64,000 nucleotides of DNA, from NCBI GenBank assembly GCA_951813295.1, contig CATOTI010000001.1, positions 1,054,001 through 1,118,000 of the forward strand, given 5' to 3'. A program made the translations under genes and the position numbers. Positions within the stretch are counted from its first letter, which is position 1; the number at the start of each line of letters is the position of its first letter. Source of the stretch: an uncultured Pseudomonadales bacterium. Its GTDB lineage: Bacteria > Pseudomonadota > Gammaproteobacteria > Pseudomonadales > Azotimanducaceae. Of the stretch, positions 7,392 to 15,249 are shown one piece after another. The notes under the pieces were generated by a model. The model was given only the letters and a program-made list of their open reading frames with translations. It was not told where the DNA came from and ran no database searches.

Positions 7392-9007
7392 GGTGCTGGC
7401 GGTTGCTCCGCGGAGCGCTCGTTTTCAGATTTTTCATATAGAATCAATTCGCTATGGGCGAAAAAGAGTAGTACATACCGCGACGACCAGACTGCCCACA
7501 ACCCGAAGGTGAAGCGCTCGCAAAACGGGCTCCAGACGCAAGTATGGTACGGCTCGCCGAACGGCCCCCTTTCCCCCGGCGTTCTGCCGGGGTGTCGTTG
7601 AAGGGGGATGTCAACGCCGCCAGCACAGCCAGCGTGCGCGCCTTTCCCCCGGCGTTCTGCCGGGGTGTCGTTGAAGGGATCTGGCACCTTGACGCCCAGG
7701 TTGCCGTCGGGCACTTTCCCCCGGCGTTCTGCCGGGGTGTCGTTGAAGGGGGACCGATCAGGTGTGCATAGCAGAGCGCAGCGCAGAGCTTTCCCCCGGC
7801 GTTCTGCCGGGGTGTCGTTGAAGGGAACGTCAATTGCGCATCCCTCAATAACAAACCGACCGTGTACATCCGGCTTAGGTATGACACAGACCACCTCGAG
7901 CGAACTCGAACTCACGGTGGTATCAGCGGGACTGGCGGGTTCGAGCCGCAGCTTCAGCGTCACACGATAGTGAAACTCGTCCGCTCCGCCGTCGACGTGA
8001 TGGCCCTCATAGCGAAGAACTGCGCGTTTGCGGGCACCGAACATCGGGAAACGATCGCGAAGTACCGCCTCCAGTCCCCAGTGAATCCGGTCATCTGCGT
8101 GGAGCTGGACAAACGAATCCGCCTCGACACGAGGTAGTTCACCCCACTGAGCTCCCGGCAAGTCCTGCGTCGGGTCCAATCCTCCCGACGGCCAACGCAT
8201 CGCGAGATCCCCGGGCGTTGCACTCAATGCGGCCTCGACCCGGTCGCGGACCTTGCTGCGATCATCTCCGAACGCGGGACGAATCAGGTCGAACCGTTTC
8301 AGCCAGACCACGATGTTGTCGTTGACGGATCGCCCAGGCGCCGGCCCGGCGAATGCGCGGTACGAGATGCTTCGGGCACCATCGCCATCCCGCCCGTGAC
8401 TGTAAACGAATCGGACTATACGGCCGCTCGTATCCAGGACGACGCAAAGCCCGTAGGGGAACAACCTGAAAACGGGCTGATATACGTTCGAGTACGGGAG
8501 CACTTTGTCCACGTGAGCAACCGTGACGACGAACTCATCGAATTCCGCAATCAGCAGCAGGGCGGTGATGGTCTTCTGGCTACCGAGTCGCTCCCTGACA
8601 TCAAGATTCCGCGCCTCGAAACCGAGCACTTCGGTAAACAGGTCGCGGACGGCTTGGACGCGATGGCCCCCAACGCCCGGACGGCCCAGCTCATTGAGTG
8701 CCGCGAGTATGTCTCGATTGCCTTCGATCGGAATGACGAAAGGCTCAAAAAGCTTCAAGCAGTCCGGAAGGTCATCAGTGCGCGCCGGCGATTTCGGTCG
8801 CTGCACCGCTTCAACCGATACTCCTTCTGCTTCCGCGATAGCCGCATTGAGCTCGACTATGTGCTGCTTATCGAGATCCCAGTTGACTCGCTCGAATGCA
8901 GTCTCGAACGCTTCAGCTCGGTTGACGCTCCCTAGAGCCCGAAGTGCAATCAGCAGTCCACGTGCTGTCGCGGCATTTTCATTCACGTTCGGGGCCCAAT
9001 AGTCCAC
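7310..9007 (-). CDS. Unrecognised protein, partner of the sigma factor; 3' end runs through the CRISPR array
   Basis: The start is GTG 9007, overlapping the end of the upstream sigma-factor gene by 29 bases, so the two are probably coupled. About the first 385-395 residues (down to roughly 7830) look like a real globular protein, with segments such as FVIPIEGNRDILAALNELG and VTVAHVDKVLPYSNVYQPVF, but I cannot assign a family. Below 7825 the frame passes without a stop through all four CRISPR repeats and the leader, giving repeated PFNDTPAERRGK units that are almost certainly not native. Either the original 3' end was lost when the array moved in, or the protein really carries this tail. The true C-terminus is uncertain. 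Confidence 0.5.
   Translation of the reverse strand: MDYWAPNVNENAATARGLLIALRALGSVNRAEAFETAFERVNWDLDKQHIVELNAAIAEAEGVSVEAVQRPKSPARTDDLPDCLKLFEPFVIPIEGNRDILAALNELGRPGVGGHRVQAVRDLFTEVLGFEARNLDVRERLGSQKTITALLLIAEFDEFVVTVAHVDKVLPYSNVYQPVFRLFPYGLCVVLDTSGRIVRFVYSHGRDGDGARSISYRAFAGPAPGRSVNDNIVVWLKRFDLIRPAFGDDRSKVRDRVEAALSATPGDLAMRWPSGGLDPTQDLPGAQWGELPRVEADSFVQLHADDRIHWGLEAVLRDRFPMFGARKRAVLRYEGHHVDGGADEFHYRVTLKLRLEPASPADTTVSSSSLEVVCVIPKPDVHGRFVIEGCAIDVPFNDTPAERRGKALRCALLCTPDRSPFNDTPAERRGKVPDGNLGVKVPDPFNDTPAERRGKGAHAGCAGGVDIPLQRHPGRTPGERGPFGEPYHTCVWSPFCERFTFGLWAVWSSRYVLLFFAHSELILYEKSENERSAEQPPAPQRSHGASSPNPTPTPAPRTRGPRTRS
7392..7568 (+). promoter_or_regulatory. Probable CRISPR leader
   Basis: This is a 177-base spacer between csb2 and the first repeat. 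It has an AT-rich patch (about 7420-7470, including TTTTTCATATAGAATCAATT) in otherwise GC-rich DNA. It lies upstream of repeat 1 if the array is read on the plus strand. No leader-like sequence exists on the other side, where a minus-strand gene runs into the last repeat. Leader function is inferred. Confidence 0.55.
7569..7825 (+). CRISPR. CRISPR array, 4 repeats of 37 bp and 3 spacers
   Basis: Identical repeats lie at 7569-7605, 7642-7678, 7714-7750 and 7789-7825, with spacers of 36, 35 and 38 bases. Each repeat holds a 7-bp inverted repeat CCCCGGC/GCCGGGG around a 5-base loop and ends ...GTTGAAGGG on the plus strand. That tail resembles the 3' ends of other type I repeats (TTGAAAC-like), so I read the array with the cas genes. 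All repeats are identical, with no decayed terminal repeat. I saw no match between the spacers and the rest of this window. Such a short array, with no cas1/cas2, fits an effector that no longer acquires spacers by itself. Confidence 0.95.
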
Positions 9008-10364
9008 GAAGAAAGTGTGAAAGGATCCGGGCGTTCGTCCTCCTCACCCGAGCAAGCGATTTCGATTCAACTTGTCTGATTCGCTCTCGAGTAACATCGT
9101 AATCCCGCCCCACCTGTTCAAGTGTGTGGCGTCTCGGCAACCCGACGCCGAGACGGCGTTTCAACAGGTCGAAATCGCGCTCCTTGTTTTCTGCCTGGCT
9201 GGCCGTTCTCGTCTCCCGCCCCAGTTCGGTCGACAGGATCGCAGACACGAGACGTAAGGCGTCCTTGTACGTAGATGGCGAGGTCAGGACCGCATTCGGG
9301 TCGGCTGTCAGGTCGACAAGCGACTCTTCGATCGATGTCCCGGTGCCACTCGTCATCCAGGATGTGGGCCAGCTCGGCTCTGCATAGATCGCCAGTCGCC
9401 ACACCCTCTCCTCGTCAAGGTTCAGTTCGTGCGCGGCCGCTCTCACAGCGTCTGCCACCGGCCTTCCGGATCGCCAACGCGCCGTTGTCGCCCGGTGGAG
9501 CCGTGTGATCTCTTCCGCCAAATGAACCGGAAGTCGAATCGGGTTCCGATGGTTCATTGCAGCCCGCGTGATCCTCTGGCGGATCCACCACGTCGCGTAC
9601 GTGGACATTTGGAATCCCAGATCAGGTTCATACGTGTCCAGTGCTCGATTGAATCCGACCAGACCCTCCAGAACCGCCGTACGGTGATCAAAACCCCGCG
9701 CGTGACGAGACGCCAGGCTGACTACGAGACGGATGTTTCCTTCCAGTATTCGGCTACGGCAGTCGGATGCAAGGTCGCGCCAGAATCCAACGGGTTCGAT
9801 CACGCTATTGTCTGACTCAATCAGATCGCCTACGTCGTCCAGATTCCGCTTGATCGAATCACCGATGGCCTTACGGTCGAACCCCTTCGATTCAAAAAAC
9901 TTGGCCAATGCGGACGCCGACTCACTCGAAACACCGGACAGCGAAGGAGCTAACAGACCACGGGCTTCGTCCTTCAACGCTCGTGCCAGATCAGTCAGGT
10001 CGGAATGGGGGGACATTGCAAGCCAACCGATCAGTTGGCATTCGGCAAGTTGAAGTCTGACCAGCAGTTCATTCCGCTCGCTAGAAGCCTGAACCGGCGC
10101 AAGCGTGTCCTCGGGCTCGTCGGCGGGCAACTCCTTCAGCTCGGTCGGCAACTCGTTCAGAGGGACGACTTGCGCTTGTCGTTCCAGGTTACGTCCGTCC
10201 AACGGCACAAGTTCGTGCTGGACTGCGAACCCTCTTATGTTTGCCAATGTCGCAACAAGGGCAGGATCCCACGCGTCTTGAGAGCTGTCCTTCGTCCCGT
10301 TGTTCACAACGACAAAACCCCGCGACAGGTTCCGCACTCGTTTTCGACAAGCGGAGGATCGCAC
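8979..10364 (-). CDS. Sigma-70 family RNA polymerase sigma factor (accessory)
   Basis: 461 residues from GTG 10364. Region 2 is clear at roughly residues 200-270: a core-binding helix (NIRLVVSLASRHARGF), then FNRALDTYEPDLGFQMSTYATWWIRQRITRA, the -10 recognition/melting segment typical of primary and group 2 sigmas. Region 4 near the end has the helix-turn-helix TLEQVGRDYDVTRERIRQVE, the hallmark -35 reader. The ~190-residue N-terminus is not a normal sigma region 1.1 that I recognise. The gene sits between a helicase remnant and an unknown gene on the same strand, beside CRISPR-Cas, not in a housekeeping context. It could redirect RNA polymerase to a defence regulon, or be a repurposed DNA-binding protein. 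Confidence 0.8.
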   Translation of the reverse strand: MRSSACRKRVRNLSRGFVVVNNGTKDSSQDAWDPALVATLANIRGFAVQHELVPLDGRNLERQAQVVPLNELPTELKELPADEPEDTLAPVQASSERNELLVRLQLAECQLIGWLAMSPHSDLTDLARALKDEARGLLAPSLSGVSSESASALAKFFESKGFDRKAIGDSIKRNLDDVGDLIESDNSVIEPVGFWRDLASDCRSRILEGNIRLVVSLASRHARGFDHRTAVLEGLVGFNRALDTYEPDLGFQMSTYATWWIRQRITRAAMNHRNPIRLPVHLAEEITRLHRATTARWRSGRPVADAVRAAAHELNLDEERVWRLAIYAEPSWPTSWMTSGTGTSIEESLVDLTADPNAVLTSPSTYKDALRLVSAILSTELGRETRTASQAENKERDFDLLKRRLGVGLPRRHTLEQVGRDYDVTRERIRQVESKSLARVRRTNARILSHFLRGLLGPERE

Positions 10365-10404
10365 TGTCGTGCACCGTTCGGACCAGGCCGCGGCTTTCGC
10401 GAAA

Positions 10405-10785
10405 TCAACCCGAGACGATCTCCGAAACGAATTCCGAAATTTCGCTCGAGTCGATTCCGCCCACGTCGTTGTCCATCGTCACGATCAACGTACCATTCGG
10501 ACCACCGCCTTTTTCTCTCGGTAGAATCCCTGATGCCTCGTAATCCTGCAGCTTTCGTTGCCATCGTCGAAAGTACTCGGGGTTATGCAGCATCCCAAGA
10601 TGCTCCCAGTAGAAAACCTCGCCCGTATCATCGTTTTCGATTGTGAAATCCGGATACCGGACCGCTCCCGATGCCAGCTTCAACTCCTGCTCGTACTCGT
10701 AACGATCGATCCCTTGCGCTAGCAGTTCGTTGGCGACGATCACCTCCGATTTCGACCGAACGAGATCACCTCGTTTGGTGCGGTC
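10405..10785 (-). pseudogene. C-terminal PD-(D/E)XK-like domain of a lost helicase/ATPase
   Basis: About 125 C-terminal residues remain. The sequence has VRSKSEVIVANELLAQGI, then RYPDFTIENDDTGEVFYWEHLGML. This arrangement (E, then D, then E with W-E-H-L-G) is familiar from the nuclease tail of large RecD/UvrD-like helicases. Homology stops near 10785, just before the repeat element at 10834, so the helicase body is missing. It lies 40 bases upstream of the sigma gene on the same strand and may be the first gene of a formerly three-gene operon. Confidence 0.6.
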
Positions 10786-10833
10786 AGTTCTGTCATTGGA
10801 TTGATGTCTTCTACGTTTGATTCCTGGATGCAC

Positions 10834-11124
10834 CACATCGGCCAAGTAGACCACATGAATGGCGGCGAGAGACGATCGCCAGATCGGCACCATCTTCTCT
10901 AGACCAGGTGGTCTCTGCAATCCGGTGGCCCGAAGCGCATGGCCCAGAAACCAGCAGAAACAAAGGCTCCGCGGGCATCATCGGTAGAAAACAAGGTCCT
11001 GCTCTACCAGGTGACGACTGCGTGGCGGTGCACGCAGTCCCCAGCAAACACGTCTCTGCAATAGAAACGCTCATTCCCACAAAGTACCCGCGCAATCCCG
11101 CGCAAAGCCGCGCAATCTTGAGCA
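10834..11124. repeat. Diverged ~290-bp repeat element, copy 1 (partner 40000-40290)
   Basis: Both copies start near CATCGGC-AAGTAGACCAC and share TCTCTAGACCAGGTGGTCTC and ACGACTGCGTGGCGGTG. They end in the iterated GCGCAA motif. An AGACCACCTG/CAGGTGGTCT inverted pair sits near the left edge, best seen in copy 2. Similarity is obvious but imperfect, so these are old copies of a mobile-element end. No protein family is recognised inside. Confidence 0.7.
11095..11124. repeat. Junction motif B
   Basis: TACCCGCGCAATCCCGCGCA and following bases give three 9-11-base units (core CCGCGCAA) ending CTTGAGCA. It marks the left edge of the duplicated defence block. The copy-2 counterpart at 53924 carries one extra unit. 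Confidence 0.75.
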
Positions 11125-11213
11125 TCAGCATTCCTCACCCGGAGCGAAGCCCCAGTGTTCCTTCAATCCACGCCCGGCCCTTTGGGCCGGGCGATGTGTC
11201 GTTCATCTTGGCC

Positions 11214-11577
11214 TCATTGAAGCCAGACCGGCGGTTCGACCAGCGCGCATCGGACGGTCGTGTTTTTCCGAGGCGAAAGCCTCGGCCTCACTGAAGCAGG
11301 CGGTCTGCGCTTCCGCTCGCGAGAATACGCCTCGGGATGGCAGGTCAGCACCACTTGTATCTGGTCTGCCGCCGCTTCCAGAAACCCGCGCATCGCAGCG
11401 ATTCGCTCGGGGTCCGTCTGCGTCGGTTGGTCATCGAGCACGACGAACGCCCCGAGCACTTCCGCGGCAGCAGTAATGCGATCTGCTCCTGTGTCCCGAC
11501 CGAGAGATGCTCGAACGAGCGCACGCCAAGGTTGTACGTTATTAAAACCAACCCGAAGGCCGATGTCGGCACGCGTG
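11214..11577 (-). pseudogene. Frameshifted C-terminal remnant of an SMC/ABC-type ATPase
   Basis: One frame holds an ABC signature-like LSVGTQEQIALL (about 11480-11515). A second frame holds a Walker B/D-loop segment, LGAFVVLDDQPTQTDPERI, and then QVVLTCHPEAY. These are successive parts of the C-terminal ATPase half of SMC-like proteins, now split by a frameshift. The N-terminal part is absent. The tail after CHPEAY is unrelated sequence. Confidence 0.6.
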
Positions 11578-12201
11578 CTAGCGAAACACCAGCCCTGACT
11601 TGAGTTGCTGGCGCCTTGCCTGCGTGCAGGACACCACGGCGGCGTGGATCTCTTGCTCGGCAATACGCGTCAGCTCGACGAGGTCTTTGACGGTTGCGTC
11701 AAAGTCGTTGAGGAGATCATCATCGCTCGCGAACTGGCCCATGCCCACGAAGAGCCCTCGGATATCTCCCAGGTGCAGCATTGCGTTATGGGCAGTTTCG
11801 GGCAGATCCATGGCCTCTTCGTCGCCAAACAACCCGTCCACAAACCCCTCGAGTTCTTCGCGTCGAACCCGGGCATAGCGCGCGAACGTCAGCGGGTCGG
11901 TCGGTGAGTTCATTCGTGTCAAATGAAAACGGTGGCGCTTACTTTGATGAACGCTGAGGCGGTTCCATAGACCGTCTAATAAGCCGCTCAGGAGTGCTTG
12001 GGCCGAGGCCTCATCTTCAAACTCCGGCAACTCGCCTCCCCAAAGTGCTTGAATCGCCTGTACCGGCGAACCGACCGGCCCGGCGATGTTGCCGAGAAAT
12101 CGGGTGCGCACCGCATGAAAGGGTGTTGGACACTGGTACGTCGCGAGCAGCACTCGAAGTTGTTTGTCCGTCGGACCCGCGTCTTTCTTCTTTCCTTTCA
12201 T
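11578..12201 (-). CDS. Conserved hypothetical protein (207 aa) of the duplicated block, copy 1
   Basis: It starts MKGKKKDAGPTDKQLRVLLA and continues with FHAVRTRFLGNIAGPVGSPV and LLDGLWNRLSVHQSKRHRFH. An acidic helical C-terminus ends in QQLKSGLVFR. I do not recognise the family. A third, partial copy (about 55 codons) lies inverted at 40318-40487, so it has been mobilised more than once. It lies between a UvrD remnant upstream and an SMC-like ATPase remnant downstream on the same strand. Since those partners are decayed, its function may be lost too. Confidence 0.6.
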   Translation of the reverse strand: MKGKKKDAGPTDKQLRVLLATYQCPTPFHAVRTRFLGNIAGPVGSPVQAIQALWGGELPEFEDEASAQALLSGLLDGLWNRLSVHQSKRHRFHLTRMNSPTDPLTFARYARVRREELEGFVDGLFGDEEAMDLPETAHNAMLHLGDIRGLFVGMGQFASDDDLLNDFDATVKDLVELTRIAEQEIHAAVVSCTQARRQQLKSGLVFR

Positions 12202-12306
12202 CTTCCCCCCTCAACGTTGAATCGAACTTCCGGCCACACGCCCAATACCGATATCTTCAAAGGCCAAGTCGACATGCACGACGGCTACAGCCATCCGCTG
12301 CGAGCA

Positions 12307-12590
12307 TCAACCTTGTAGGTCGTCCACGAACTCAGAGGCGGGGTCAACGCCGGTTACAAGAAGGTGATCCCGCGCTCGAGTGCACGCGACGTATAGCAAG
12401 TGGCGTTCCGTGTCGTAAACCTCTTGAAGATCCGCGTCGTCCGCAACGGATTCGATTCGCTCCTGCAACGGGATCACTTCATCGTCGCACGCCATCACAA
12501 CGACGGCGCGGAATTCGAGTCCCTTGGCCAGATGCATCGTACTGACCGACAGCACGCCATGTCCGCGGCGAACTCCGCCTGTTGGTAGTG
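12307..12590 (-). pseudogene. C-terminal remnant of a UvrD/Rep-type helicase, copy 1
   Basis: The sequence STMHLAKGLEFRAVVVMACD followed by ERHLLYVACTRARDHLLVTG contains helicase motifs V and VI of superfamily 1A (UvrD C-terminal domain). All upstream motifs, including Walker A, are missing: above about 12590 the frame is unrelated. It ends DDLQG. The nearby 207-residue gene and ATPase fragment lie on the same strand, suggesting a former multi-gene operon. Confidence 0.75.
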
Positions 12591-12740
12591 TCATTTTCGA
12601 AGGCGACACGTTCATGGCGCGGGAGGAAGAAACCGCGCAGGTCACCGCCATGCATTTTTGTGCCACGAATTAACCCCTTGTTTGTTGTGTTACGAAAATC
12701 GCCGATGTAATGTGCTCGCGCTGTCAAGAAGGACGTTAGG

Positions 12741-14003
12741 ATGGCTAGACCCCGAGTAGAAAATCCCAGAACAAAATTCACGAATATCCGCCTGACCGAG
12801 AACGAGCGCGCAGAGTTTGAAAGCGCCGCGGACTCCCTCGGCTACAAAAATGTCAGTGAGTACATTCGTTTCCTACACAGTCAGCATCTTGGAGAACAAT
12901 CACGCGGCGAGGAATGGCACCCTGAGAACGAGTCCGATTTCCCGGGTTCGCTCGTTCAGCCGTTCCTGTCGACCGAACACGGCGAGGTGCTTTGGGGAGA
13001 CAGCCGTGGCTACTTGTTCGGAAAGGCAAAGCCGAACAGCATTGATCTGATCATGACGAGCCCGCCATTTGGCCTCGTTCGCAAGAAGAGTTACGGCAAT
13101 GAAGACGCCGACCGGTATTGCGATTGGTTTCGTCCCTTCGCCGACGGCTTTCACCGCGTTCTGAAAGACAGCGGAAGTCTCGTCATTGACATCGGTGGAG
13201 CGTGGCAACCCGGGCAACCCACCCGGAGCCTTTATCACTTCAAGCTTCTGGTGATGCTAGTCGAGGAATACGGCTTTCACCTCTGCCAAGAGCATTACTG
13301 GTGGAACCCATCTAAGCTACCGACACCTGCCGAGTGGGTGAATGTTCGGCGCGTAAGGGTCAAGGATGCGGTGAACACCGTCTGGTGGCTCGCGAAAAGC
13401 CCATATCCGAAGGCCAACAACAAGCGCATTCTGCAGCCGTATTCCAAATCGATGCAGGACTTGCTGAAAAACGGATACAAGGCGAAGCTTCGGCCGTCTG
13501 GCCATAACATTTCCGACAAGTTCAGCAAGGACAACGGAGGGTCAGTCCCCCCGAACCTGCTTGCTATTGCCAACACCGAATCCAACGGACGCTATCTGGA
13601 CCAGTGTCGAGCCGAAAACATCGCGATTCATCCAGCGCGGTTTCCAACACAGCTGCCGGAATACTTCATTCGGTTCCTGACGGATCCGGGCGATCTGGTT
13701 GTGGATCCCTTTGGAGGCTCATGCGTGACCGGTGTCGTTGCCGAGAACCTTCACCGTCGTTGGGTTTGTTGTGAACTGTCCGAGGAGTATCTTCTGGGCG
13801 CTAAAGCGAGGTTCGTCCCTACGGTTCAGCCGCTCCCGAAGGAGCGCGGCTTTCCTTATGCGATCACATCGCCTTGCGCACTTCCGGTGGAGGAGAACAA
13901 CGTACCGCTCTTCGGCGACGGAGGTGCAAAACGCCCACCCGAAATGAAGCGGAACGCTCTCGCGAAGCCACCGGTGCCGCGTTCGAGCAAGGCGGCGATC
14001 TGA
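12741..14003 (+). CDS. DNA methyltransferase (beta class, N4/N6) with N-terminal RHH-like segment, copy 1
   Basis: 420 residues. Motif IV is TSPPF (residues ~105-109) and precedes motif I, VDPFGGSCVTG (~320-330), the class beta order. SPPF is common in N4-cytosine enzymes such as M.PvuII and M.SmaI. Residues 1-50 (TKFTNIRLTENERAEFESAA ... VSEYIRFLHSQHL) read like the ribbon-helix-helix/CopG fold of antitoxins, unusual for a methylase, and might bind its own promoter or the target DNA. The start ATG 12741 follows AAGAAGGACGTTAGG. The gene converges on the nuclease gene with a 7-base gap. I infer it modifies host DNA to protect it from the adjacent nuclease/ATPase pair. Confidence 0.88.
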   Translation: MARPRVENPRTKFTNIRLTENERAEFESAADSLGYKNVSEYIRFLHSQHLGEQSRGEEWHPENESDFPGSLVQPFLSTEHGEVLWGDSRGYLFGKAKPNSIDLIMTSPPFGLVRKKSYGNEDADRYCDWFRPFADGFHRVLKDSGSLVIDIGGAWQPGQPTRSLYHFKLLVMLVEEYGFHLCQEHYWWNPSKLPTPAEWVNVRRVRVKDAVNTVWWLAKSPYPKANNKRILQPYSKSMQDLLKNGYKAKLRPSGHNISDKFSKDNGGSVPPNLLAIANTESNGRYLDQCRAENIAIHPARFPTQLPEYFIRFLTDPGDLVVDPFGGSCVTGVVAENLHRRWVCCELSEEYLLGAKARFVPTVQPLPKERGFPYAITSPCALPVEENNVPLFGDGGAKRPPEMKRNALAKPPVPRSSKAAI

Positions 14004-14010
14004 TTAGAGA

Positions 14011-15249
14011 TCAGGGTGCGGTGAGAAGCCTCTCCCGCACCCAGTTTTGCACCTTGCCCGCTGCAATGGCGGCGAAGTCGACCGAACGTGGTGCCACCGC
14101 CGATTCATACACCATCCGCGGTGCTTCACGGCTCAGCGCGATCAGGGACCGGCGGATAAGAGTTGGGAGATCGCCCTCGTCGCAAAAGCCTCGAGCATAG
14201 CGAACGATCTGGGCGGCCGCCTCGCGGAAGCGAGCGTTGCCCGTGTCGCCTGCGAAGTACTTTACCTCCACAATTGCTACCGTGCGTCCGGCATCGGTAT
14301 CGACGACCACGAGGTCGGGCCGCTCCTTCGACGAAGACATCCCATATCCTGTCAAGATTTCGTCGAACCTGACTTCGGATGGCTCCCTTAAAGGGGGAAC
14401 GTAAAATCCACTCCCAGTCTGCCAGAAGACCGAGAACCGCCCGCAACGCAAGACTGGTTCTCTCGGTCGCGAACCAAGTATCGACAGTCGCATCGGCACC
14501 CCAAGCTCCAGCGAAAGCGCTTCTCCGACCGAGGCTGCGACCGCCAGTTCGAAGCGCCGCCAGTCCTCGAGTGGGCCAGTCAACGTGCTGTCGAGAACTG
14601 CGGTAAGTGCCTCCTTGTCACCAGCCTCCATCGCGGTAAGTGTTCGGTATGCCGAAATCGCTCGCCTGTAGATTTGTCGCCGTGATCGCGCAGCATCGCG
14701 GAGAGCATTTGGCCTTGGCCTGCGGCCTGACGTGGCATTCTTCAGCGGTTCCCGCAGCGCATCGAGCCGTTTCACCGCCGAGATTTCTCCCATCGCGGCT
14801 TCGATCAGGTCGGCGTATGCGGATGTCTTTGGCTGCAGCACAAACAGCCTTTCAGCGTGGACTGCTGCAGTGTGCACGACCCATGCAATGACCTGGTTGG
14901 GACCCGTGTTGAACGAGCGAACCGGCTCCTCTGAAACGATCAGGGAGGGATGGCCAACCACCCGGCGCGCGATCATCGAGGCGCGGGCGTCGATGCGGCC
15001 ACGGGCAACGGCATCGTCGCTGCGACGTTGGAATTGCAGCAGCGCCTGGGCTTCGTGTCGATTGGCGAGCAAGTATTGAAGGAACAATCGAACTGGCGCG
15101 GAGATTGCCCAGTGCGCCCGCAACAGGTCGAGGTCTCGGGCGAGTTCGAGTGAAGGGCGATCCGCCCCAAGCAGCACTCCCGAACGAAAATGCCGCAAGA
15201 AGATTCCGGCGGCATAGTCAGAAATCGCCCGGTCGATCCCCTCCCTCAC
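14011..15249 (-). CDS. PD-(D/E)XK nuclease partner of the McrB-like ATPase (McrC/LlaJI R2-like), copy 1
   Basis: 412 residues. The long helical N-terminal half (about 1-250) is probably structural. The C-terminal third holds a nuclease core, RPDLVVVDTDAGRTVAIVEVKYF (roughly residues 307-331), with the D ... E-x-K metal-binding pattern, followed by QIVRYARGF. The gene starts inside the last bases of the upstream AAA+ gene (4-base overlap at 15246-15249), as expected for a tight McrB/McrC-type pair. In McrBC the ATPase/GTPase translocates and McrC cuts. In LlaJI-like R-M systems the same architecture is coupled with methylases. No damage is visible. Confidence 0.78.
   Translation of the reverse strand: MREGIDRAISDYAAGIFLRHFRSGVLLGADRPSLELARDLDLLRAHWAISAPVRLFLQYLLANRHEAQALLQFQRRSDDAVARGRIDARASMIARRVVGHPSLIVSEEPVRSFNTGPNQVIAWVVHTAAVHAERLFVLQPKTSAYADLIEAAMGEISAVKRLDALREPLKNATSGRRPRPNALRDAARSRRQIYRRAISAYRTLTAMEAGDKEALTAVLDSTLTGPLEDWRRFELAVAASVGEALSLELGVPMRLSILGSRPREPVLRCGRFSVFWQTGSGFYVPPLREPSEVRFDEILTGYGMSSSKERPDLVVVDTDAGRTVAIVEVKYFAGDTGNARFREAAAQIVRYARGFCDEGDLPTLIRRSLIALSREAPRMVYESAVAPRSVDFAAIAAGKVQNWVRERLLTAP

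Noticed and set aside
7569..7825. Array transcribed on the minus strand
   Set aside because: Only 5 bases would follow the hairpin, no leader exists on that side, and the AT-rich leader candidate lies next to csb2; plus orientation fits better, though not proven.
11095..11124. GCGCAA units considered as a mini CRISPR array
   Set aside because: Units are 9-11 bases with no spacers; they are tandem iterons, not repeat-spacer structure.
11214..11663. 149-codon minus frame as an intact gene
   Set aside because: ABC-ATPase segments are split over two frames and followed by unrelated sequence; it is a decayed remnant.
12741..14003. Methylase as antitoxin-type protein because of its RHH-like start
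   Set aside because: The remaining 370 residues carry full methyltransferase motifs, and no toxin gene is adjacent.
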